A stretch of 64,000 nucleotides of DNA from Alviniconcha marisindica (lineage: Eukaryota > Mollusca > Gastropoda > Provannidae). Below, one piece after another: positions 48,270-64,000 of the stretch. A model generated the notes under the pieces. It saw only the letters and a list, made by a program, of their open reading frames with translations. It was not told the DNA's origin and did not search any database. The stretch is from assembly GCA_018857735.1 (NCBI GenBank), contig JABMCL010001087.1:1761501-1825500 (forward strand), given 5' to 3'. The translations under genes were made by a program, and so were the position numbers. The first letter of the stretch is position 1. Each line of letters starts with the position of its first letter.

Positions 48270-51030
48270 GTTCTGTGTAAACAATAAAAGTATAAGGCTT
48301 TTCAAACTTCTTTGAAAACAGGAAAGTTACATTAATGATAAAATTAGACAATGCAAAAGATGTTTTCTCTCTCTCATTATTCTAGTAGGTATCAAGTATC
48401 TCTTGTTTTGCCTCATTCTGTTACATATTCAACAATCCTTTGATGACAGTCTTTTATTGTAATAGAACTGAATACAGCTCATTACTGCTTCCCGCAAAAA
48501 GTTTTCTCTTGTCTCTGTCCAGCTCTTAAATAAAATAAAAATTAAATTGTGTATAATCTTGTAAACAGTGAAGGTGTGGGAAAGGAATACCGTTCTTGGA
48601 ATGGCCGATCCATGCATCCTCTTATGTATGTATATCCTTTTTTTAGTTGGACTGTTTATTTTCTGGACCACAGGACCTTGTACAATACACTTGAGGGCTC
48701 AGGGGGTTGTTTTCAGAACCTTCCGTAGCTCCTAGCAGTATGATTGGCAGGTACAAAACACTGAAAAAGGGTCATGGTCATATTGGTTTTACAAGCAAAA
48801 ATCTGAAAAATGTCACATTGTATTTGTAGTGATGATCATAACAATGGTGTTAACTAGACTACTTGACATTCAGTATTGATTGTGAAAAAGTGTCTTAAAA
48901 GCTTCATACTTTGAAGTCTTTACAAGAGGAATGCCTGTAGTACTTGGTAATTTTTCTTTTTTTCTTCCAGCAAAATACTTTTGTTGCAGATGCTTCATGC
49001 CACAAAGTCTCTTTGGTGAGAGGGAGTAACCTTAAAGGAGCCAAAGAAAGTTTGTTTTTCCTTCAGAGAATGCAGAGTCTGTTTATTAAGAAAATGTGTA
49101 CATGTACATTGAATTGACTTGCTGTACTTTAAGTAAGTGCACTGATTGCACACTTTGTCTTACCAAGGTGTTGACAGCAAAATGTGAATGTACTGGCACT
49201 GATGTTTGAGATTTAATGTGATAGGCTGTGTACCATTGCCGCGTCTTTCAACCACTTGCGAAAGGGATAGGTTGATCAGAGACTGTGTATAGTGTTGATC
49301 AGAGACTGTGTATAGGTCACAGGTTTACCAGGCTCTACACAGTAAGATTGTTGAATATGCAGCCATTTTTCTGTGCTATATCACTTCCCTCACAGATCAG
49401 GCAGTTGCATTACTCCTTGGGTTTGCAGGTAATGGAACTTAAAAAGGATGCTGCCAGAGTTGTGCATGTTGGCAGTGTAACGAGTTATCCAGACGCATAC
49501 GCATCCCTTTTCTGACTGATTTACTGAGCATCTCCCCAAACAGTAATCGGTATGTGCATGCTGTAATAGTGGCAACTTATTTTTTCACCATGGAAAGTTG
49601 TGTTCATCCGTTGTGTGGATAAGGACACTGCTGCGCATGTTCTTTTTCCTTGAGCATGATCCATTTACTGAGTGCAACAAGAGGTGTTACAGTGATCTGA
49701 AAGACGGGTCCACTTTGTATTGCATGTATGGCTAATGTGATAGGAAGTTCCCGAAATGTTTATTAGGCAGATCTAATTTCCTATTTTAGTGTCTTATGTT
49801 TTTGCCCACTTTTGGGTTGCACTTAACATTTGGAATGCCATTCAGCATGGGGAAGCAATATTTTCCCTTTTTTGATTGATTTTGCAGAACTTTCAGGTGC
49901 ATTTTCCCCCCATTGTATCCTTTGAAATCTGCCGTTTTGTATTGTCTACAATTTCACCAAGAAATGTGCAAACAACTGATTTGGGACTGACGCTGGCATA
50001 AAATGTGCATTGGATAAGGAACACAGCCATGAAATTAGGAAAGCACTTGTGTGAGGCTGAGTGGCTTTACCAACAGAAAGTGCAAACCAAAGGTGAACAA
50101 CAATGGAAGTGAAATGAGGCAATTATTTAGGAGAGTGAAATAGGAAATTACTGTTTGTTGTTATCTGGCTAAGCTTGTGGAGTGAGCAAGTTCAAAGGAG
50201 AAAAAAAGAGGGGAGGGAAAAAGAAGAAGAAGAATGTGTTGGAATCCATGTGTTGAGATTTTTGATAGGCATGAAAAATTTGTCTTTGTAATGATGAGTG
50301 TCTGGTCTTTTGTGGCAAAGACATAACATCAAGGACATGTGTTGGAAAGGTGAAACTGAAAGCGGTATTCTCTGTATTATCCAAGAGAATTTGAACCTGA
50401 TCTGGTTCTTACATGTGTGGATAAGATCATGCACCCTCTGGATTCAAACTTCACATTGTTCTTACATGCATGAATAAGACCATGCACACTCTGTGTTCTT
50501 GTACACTGGCATGTATTTAAGGGACACAACTGGCAGTTTTTAGTGTGCAGTGGACTGTGACACAAACCGTAATGTGTTGTTTTTTCAAGACTAAGAGATC
50601 TTTGAAGCTTTGCATGATAACCTTTGAGCTGCACACTTTTAACCATATAACCTTGATCCAGTTTTAATGGTCAAGGCAGAGTGCACAAAAGAAAGGAAGA
50701 AAATGGTTACACTTATGTCAAGGGAGTATTTGTTTTTGTGTACATAAGGTGGGTTTGGGTTGCATGAACCCAAGCATGAAATAAATGGTCTAATATTAAT
50801 TAAGGGACTACAAGTTCCTTGGTAGTGTTTGTTGACAGTCCAATGTGTGAGAAACTTTATATATATATTTTAGCAGAGTTTGTTATGTAAGAAGTGGTTG
50901 ATCTATAATGTATACAATTTTGGAAGAGATCGTTAGGAAAGGAGTGACTGATGTCGAGATGATGTTGTTATCAGCATGTTACCAGGTGCCTGCTCAGAGA
51001 AAATAATAAAAGTATATTTATTGAGAAAAT
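45851..51030 (+). other. MAP3K4 3' UTR and downstream, end uncertain
   Basis: No further exon is seen. Candidate AATAAA signals are at 48283, 50780 and 51005. A (GT)n run lies at 48209-48267, just before the first. A weak SINE 3'-like piece is at 46360-46460 (CTTCTGTGGACGTAAAG). Confidence 0.5.
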
Positions 51031-52848
51031 GTGTTTTGTTTATTTAAGGAAAGGAGCTATAGCTGCCTCAAGACAGAGTTTCTCCAACAGTTTCAAGAGA
51101 TCAAACTAACCACATTCAAGGATTTTGTTTTAAGATTTAGAAACCAAGTGTTGTGTCTCCCAAGGAACAGTATTGAAGAGGCCACAGCAGCTGTCAGAAC
51201 AGCTGTGATACATTCAATCACTGAATATCACTCACATTTTTTTTTAAAGTCAATATGGAATCAATGGATAGTTTCAAACAAACGTCTAACTTTGTGTATC
51301 AGTTGCATCTGTGTGTTAGAAAAACACACCATGTTTTGAGAAAGCAAGCTAAAGATGAAGAGAACAAAGTGGATGGAGATGATCTTTAAAATGCACACAC
51401 AAACTCCTTCAGCATGATACTCTCTTTTTGAAGCTTTGACAACTTGGACCATCCAACACTTTTAAGTTACATGAAACTTTTTTGTTGCACAAATGAACAT
51501 GGATTTTTGTTCACAGACAAAAGTAAGAGAACAATGCCAGAAATTGGCACTAAAGTTTTGATGATAAAATTGAATTTCATTGAAAAATGATCAGCTGAAA
51601 AACATGTGTAACATTTTCACTCAAATTACACAGTGAAATCAAGTACTGGCATGAATTCCTTTCCTTGTTTCATCATACTGATAGAATTTATGCAGGAGCT
51701 CCTCCATTAACTGGTCTGTTGTGGGCATTTTTCTTCTTTCTAAAAATCAACAATGCCTATCTACAAGGAAACAGTTGACTCAGATCATCTGCTGGTGAAC
51801 TCATTGTAGCATTAGGTAGGTTTGCTCTGTCACTCCATTCTTTCTGACGGGCAAAACTGTAACAAACACTGTCTTCCACTTTATTTTGTTGCTTTAAAGG
51901 GGACCCTAAGCAAAGACACAAGTTTGCCTGAAAATCAGAAAGTATACAAACCATGAAGGCTTTGTATGGTGGTTCTATCAACGATTATACAACAGAAGTG
52001 TTCTCTTCCTTTTTTTGCTTCAAATCTGAGCTCCTAATGGTACAGACATATATATGGATTTGGTCTGTGGACAGCAGAAAAAGGCTGGCTCATGATGCAG
52101 AAGACACTTGTACCATATATGCCATCCTTGTTCTTGACGTCACACGCACAGACCTCCAGACACAAAATGGCAGCTCACACAACTGTGTTTCAGTAACTTT
52201 CAAATCTTTTTGACAAAGCAGTCCATAAACTGCCTGAAAAACTGCTGCATGTCTGTTTTTAAATTTCATTACTTCTGACAGGCCCCATGATGTTTCTTTG
52301 CCTGGGGTCACCTTTAATTCCATACCATCAGAGGAGAAGAGACAATCCACCTGCTGTGTCTTTAAAGGATACAAAACATTAACCTTGAAGTGCGTGCTTG
52401 CAGTTGCAGCATCCCTTCCAACAGATGATACAGGATGTGCACATACAGACCTAGACAGATCTCAAGGTGACCAAAAACCCCACCAGCACTAGTGCCAACT
52501 TGTACATAATAAAAACACTGACAAGGCTTGTACCAAGCAGAATAAACGAACAGTGCATGTGCAAAATCGTATTAATAAAGGGAAGAAACAAAATGAAACA
52601 TTTTCAGTGCAACAGCACACCAACTACATGAAAGTCAGATGAGCACTGTCTTTATATGTGGGGCTGTTAATGAGCAAATTCACAAGGGTGAAAAGCTTCA
52701 GTCATTACATCAGCAATACTTTACTTACAACAGTTAGTAAGTGGACTTCAACATCCTAGCTGTCAGCCACACAGGTTCATCTAAGGGTAGCGTACAGCAC
52801 AATATTCCCCCAGTGTTATATCTTTCATACCTTGCATCATCTTTAATC
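51031..52848. other. Intergenic between convergent genes
   Basis: No gene recognised. Positions 51895-52210 hold repeat-like sequence with GACGTCACACGCACAGACCT then an ATG, faintly like the promoter-type ends at 36673 and 37137. + strand AATAAA-type signals occur at 52508, 52541 and 52573. Confidence 0.35.
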
Positions 52849-55671
52849 TTTATTCCCCACTCTCATATATATATATACAAACAGCACCCTAGAGCAGTCT
52901 ACAAATTGGCACTGGAACAGTGGAGGTGGAAGTTTAGGAGTGACACTAGCTTCCAAATGTGAAAATAAAAAAATAAAAATCCCACACAATTCCCTTTGTA
53001 TCCAACCCTCTTCCAGCCATACACATTCATGTGGTGTAGCATTGTATGTGTTAACTGTTAATGCATGTGTCAGAAACAACGAAGGACCCAAATTTTAATG
53101 TCCTGTCAACTGCACAGCCTCACATAATAATAAGTAAGTAAACATGGTGCTTAACGTCCACAAAAACCATAAGGCTTATTAGGGATGGGGAGAAGGGGGG
53201 GAAGGGGGTATGGAGGTGGGGGAAGAGGGAGATTATATACCTATCTCTACACTGTCACCACCAGAATGATTCCTGCATTAAGATGGGCAGCGATGAGAGC
53301 CATTTTAATGTTTCAGTAGGAAGTGATGGACAAAGTCACAAGACAGTGTCCACAAACCACAACCTTTTTGAAGAGAAAGGAGAGCACATAATAATATGTA
53401 ACTCTTATATAGCACCTAATCCAACTAGACTGGCTCAAAGCACTTTACAATTCAAAACAAGAGTGGACATCAGAATCAATACATGAAACATACATACACC
53501 AGATGATCCAACATCAACAGCAAGGATGATCAAATGCTGTCATGAGTAAGTTTCATTTTAACACTCTTAAAATTAGTTTTGGTCAGTAAAACTGATATGA
53601 ACAGGTTGTCCTTAATTTAGCTGATCAAAAAGATCTGAGAAAAAGCGGATGGTTATGGTTTGTTCTGAGTACAGACCTGTTAATTATTTCACTAGAGACA
53701 CCACAGTCTTGAGAGCAGTAAACATGATATAGCCATCATACTTATCGACCATACAAAGTTTTAAGTCAAATAAAATCTAACTGAGAGAGAGAGAGAGAGA
53801 ATCATCTTTCAACTTACCATTTGACATTGTAACCTTGAAAACAGTTCAGGTCACCACAATTGGTTTGAAAGATTTTACTCCAATAGCAGCACTAAAGAAC
53901 ACTCAAAATGATTGTTTATGTGAGTCAAAATTCAAACAGATTTAGTTGGAAGCCATTTTGAAGACAAATAATACACACAAACAGAACGAAAACAACAGAA
54001 CTCCAACCCACTTCCACATAATTTGCTTGTTTTGACTTTCACATTTTATAGCTATTGATGAAGTGAAAGGAAACAGAGTTTATAAACCAAAGTACAATGA
54101 TTGTCTGTCAGTTAAACCCATGTATCACCTCCCTGTTAAATGTTGCATCTAGGCAGGCAAATCATCCGATGAAAGACTTGAACAAACCCACTTCATATGT
54201 ATACATATTTACAAACTGAACACATTCAAACGACACAGTCAAGCTTAAAACACTTTTGACACGGGTATTGACAAATAACATGCAAAACACATATATATAT
54301 ATATACAAACTTGCTAAATGAGTAACTGTTCAGCTTTGTCTCTGCATCATGTATCACAGTTTGCTATGCTGACCCTGGTAATAATTAAAAATGAATAGCC
54401 TCAATAACAACCACCAACTGAAGAAACCTAACTTAAATTGTACCTCTCATGGAGTTTGTGTACCTTGAATCGTATGTACCTGCATGCCAGATGAGTTATC
54501 ATAGGCAAATCTGGTCTTTGTTGTTGTATTCACATGATGTCTTTTAAGGGGTCATTAACTCCTTTGTCTGGTGATTCTGCAGGTTGTTTTTTGTCACCCA
54601 AAGCTACATGAGAACAAGTATAAAAATATAAAAAAACAGGATAACTTGCATTCAGAAATTGTCTCCATGTTTTCCAGCATTTTGCAATCTTGAAGATGGA
54701 CCCAGATTAGCTGAGGTGGCATGAATGTGTAAAGCTTGATGGGGATGTCATCATGCAAAGTCAAAGGCCTCCCTTAACACAGACAGCAATAGTCCACTGA
54801 GATAGTAAACATTTCATTTCCCCTTAAATGAATGCTACGTCCATGGTTATGTCCATATCTGTAATGATAACTGAGTGGAATTCAATCTGGTATGATTGAG
54901 AACTTTACTTTCAGTTTCCTCTATCTGTCATTGTTAAAATCACTGAAGCTAAGCATGAAAGCAGTCAAGTTGAATGGAAGTTACCATAATGCTCAACCTG
55001 ATATATCTCACTCGCACAGTCCTTGGGACAGATCCATTATAAACATTTACTGAAATTCATGACCTGAAAGTGTTTTTGCAAAGTACCAGAGACACAAATG
55101 GGCAAGACCAGCACCTATCTCTACTACTGGCAGCGAACCAACCCTCTTGTCCCAAATGCACACAAACAAGCTCTATGAAAAGGCTTAGAGGAATTCACGA
55201 TAAGCACACAGATGAGCCCTGTGAAGTTTTAGCTTGGCATTCCCCCAACCCATCTGAGACTTCACTCCACTGCCAAGAGTTTTGAAAAAGGATTGCTTAT
55301 TGCTGCTTCATACCCAGTCAACCATGGCATTTATCTCAGGGCAGTTTCAGAAGGGGACTGGGTGGGTGTGGGGGGTGGGATAGTTGTGAATAATGATGCA
55401 AGGATAAGAGGGTTAAAAAACAAACAAACAGTGTTATACATTCTCACAAAAGAACTTCTGCAAAAAAAGAGCAGAATACATGAATACACTTCTTGAAGTG
55501 TCAACATCCTTGATGTAAATTTGCAAAGTGCAGATACTCACAGCACCCCCCAAGGAAACACTAGTGATGGCAAGGGGGTAAGAGCTAATAACCATACCAA
55601 AATCCCTCACAAGCCACTCCTGACTGAGGAAAAAAAGAAGAAAAAACCCACACCCATCCCAAAATCAACAA
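52849..55671 (-). other. UBE2J1 3' UTR, end uncertain
   Basis: TTTATT at 52849-52854 is an AATAAA signal on the - strand and the farthest plausible end. Contains a SINE at 53130-53388 and the SINE-like core at 55290-55345. No other gene seen. Confidence 0.4.
53130..53388 (-). repeat. SINE, head truncated
   Basis: Clear match to 2736-2970: AAGTAAGTAAACATGGTGC, GGGAGATTATATACCTATC, CACCAGAATGA. Ends before the tRNA-like head. It lies in the likely UBE2J1 3' UTR, in the sense direction. Confidence 0.75.
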
Positions 55672-62330
<6,659 letters not shown>

Positions 62331-62472
62331 TTTGTGTTTTTTCAAGTGCAATCAGACGGCTGAATTCTCGTAATAACTTCCTCAGAAAAGATTGGTACTG
62401 TTCCAAACTAAGCAGACCTTTTTTGACGTGGCTTCCGCAACGAAGTCCACCTCAGCGAATAAAACGGAAAGC

Positions 62473-62513
62473 GATTGGTTACTGAACTGAAAACGTTTCC
62501 GTAACAACCAATC
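62473..62513. promoter_or_regulatory. Paired inverted CCAAT boxes
   Basis: GATTGGTT at 62473-62480 and AACCAATC at 62506-62513 are inverted NF-Y-type CCAAT boxes about 145-180 bp upstream of the UBE2J1 start. The symmetric arrangement would suit a bidirectional promoter. Confidence 0.5.
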
Positions 62514-62644
62514 ACTTTTGCTGTAGTTTCAGTTTCCTTCTTTTCCGGTTCCGGTGCAAAGCGGATCATCACACACGTGCATTTGTTTTGAAGGACAGAG
62601 GCTCGAACTTAGTCAAACCAATGCAATGAACGTATCATCTTTGT

Positions 62645-62932
62645 GCAGAGGTCTGAACTTTGCTCACACAACACATCGTTGTTGTTTCATTGTTCAAAGA
62701 CGTTACAGATACAAAAAGAAATGGGTAAGATACTTTGCCATGAAGTATGGACTAATTAAGATTGAGATTCTTTATTCACCAAGTCACGACAAGGAAAATG
62801 CCTCGAAAAGATTGACACCCAGTATTATTAATGAAAAATGCAATGAACTTTGCTCGCATAGCACATCATTGTTGCCTTATTGTTCAAAGACGTCACAGAT
62901 ACGAAAAGAAATGGGTAAGATACTTTGCATGT
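62645..62932 (+). repeat. 190-bp duplication with donor-like motif
   Basis: 62654-62740 and 62844-62930 are diverged direct copies, each ending AAAAGAAATGGGTAAGATAC, which contains a good donor (G|GTAAGA). A + strand frame is open across both (62554-62937). It could be the first exon of a divergent transcript. No family is recognised. Confidence 0.5.
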
Positions 62933-63115
62933 ACTAAGCTTACTATTAGTATTACTGTAACTGTTAGTAATTACTAGTTAAAAAAAAGGAGAAAAAAAAG
63001 AGAGGCCTTCAATTACAATTTACAGTTACACTGTTTACATAGACCTTTTTTTTTCTTTTCTTTTTTTTAAATAATGTAGCTGACCCTAAAGAGCTAAAGA
63101 AAGAATGAACGTATG

Positions 63116-63981
63116 TTACAGGCAATCTGTGAAATCCTAAAAATGTCAGGCACTTCATGAAGGGGCAAAAAGCTATAGGTAATTCACGTAATGCCTAAAT
63201 TTTGTAGGCAATACGTACATTGCCTAAAATTTACCTCTAGGCATTTCATGTATAACCTAAGCGTTTCAAAGGAACAGAAGGAAGTGTTTCAAATTTCTTT
63301 TTATCTTTATTAATATTATACACTCATTGAAGTAAAAAATATAAGAAATACTTTAATTTGCAATTTACACACTAACTTCTAAAAAGGCAGATATATATAC
63401 ATCATCAACTGAAATCATTTCCACTGATAAATTACATTCAGCTCATTTCATTTCATGCGCACTAAAATACACCGGGGAATGTTTTAAATGGCAACTTACA
63501 CACAGTACAACTACAAATAATTATAAAAAATATGAAAATGCAGAGATAAATGTTTTAAGTTATTTAACTGTAGTTCACTCACAGTCACCGTAACAAGTTA
63601 TGAAAATGCACTAGAACAAGCTTTGCAAATTACATATTCAATTCTGTTCCACAAAGTAATCAAAGTTCTCCTCTTATCATCATACTAGCTGTAGATTAAA
63701 AGGCATTTATTTGGAAAGCAAACAGATGAAAATAAAAACTAAACATTCTAACCAACAATGATAGGAGTTAGGACACCCCAACAGTGAGGCTGAAGAAAGC
63801 AAGATCCAAATTGACACATGATTATTTGTTCTTTTGATTTATTTACAAGTACAAGACGGGCTGTTGTGATAGCGACTGTTGCATTGGAGGTGGTTTTTGC
63901 CTATAGCTTTTTACCACTTCATGAAATACCTGACATTTTTAGGCATTTCATGAAATGCCTTACTTCACGGATTGCCTGTAG
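63116..63981. mobile_element. Element with long terminal inverted repeats
   Basis: 63117-63180 and 63899-63981 are inverted: TTACAGGCAATC, CTAAAAATGTCAGG and AAAAAGCTATAGG with complements at the right. Internal palindromic GGCAATACGTACATTGCC at about 63211-63228. About 865 bp, no coding frame. Non-autonomous DNA element. The family is not recognised. Confidence 0.7.
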
Positions 63982-64000
63982 CATATATATAGTTTTATAA

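Noticed and set aside
51031..51339. 102-codon + strand frame downstream of MAP3K4
   Set aside because: No recognisable family, motif or splice context. Length is within chance for AT-rich DNA.

Overview
The window is metazoan nuclear DNA: small coding exons in long introns with GT..AG borders, very heavy (GT)n, (GA)n and (TA)n microsatellites, tRNA-derived SINEs and a piece with an L2-type LINE 3' end. Gene content and repeat style suggest a lophotrochozoan, most likely a gastropod mollusc. That placement is inference from general knowledge, not from a search.

Two conserved genes occupy most of the window and converge. MAP3K4 (MEKK4/MTK1, a stress-activated MAP kinase kinase kinase) runs on the + strand from its ATG at 9760 to its TGA at 45850. 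I could trace 24 coding exons with consistent phases, giving 1707 residues, close to the vertebrate length. The last seven carry a complete kinase domain. UBE2J1 (tail-anchored ER ubiquitin-conjugating enzyme of ERAD) runs on the - strand from its ATG at 62330 to its stop at 55672: 8 exons, 497 residues, active-site Cys91, and a C-terminal membrane anchor.

Region by region: 1-9700 has no recognisable gene. It holds SINE copies, microsatellites, hairpins and a nest of inverted repeats just upstream of MAP3K4. 9760-45850 is MAP3K4. Its introns hold two inverted copies of a 2.2 kb DNA transposon (12970-15787 and 22619-24852), a THAP-domain mobile-element fragment (36486-37314), several SINEs and many minisatellites. 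45851-55671 holds the two convergent 3' ends, with no further gene seen. 55672-62330 is UBE2J1. 62331-64000 has a CCAAT-box promoter, a duplicated segment with a splice-donor-like motif, and an element with terminal inverted repeats.

The most unusual observation is that many minisatellites in the MAP3K4 introns are not random DNA. At least six introns carry tandem, decayed copies of an adjacent exon's sequence, and in five of them the repeat unit crosses the splice junction. Arrays upstream of exons 3, 8, 16, 20 and 23 repeat the acceptor plus the start of the exon, with the real exon as the last copy. The array downstream of exon 21 repeats the exon end plus the donor, with the real exon as the first copy. 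The intron before exon 5 carries a single copy of part of exon 5. Splice-junction duplication looks like a recurring process shaping introns here.
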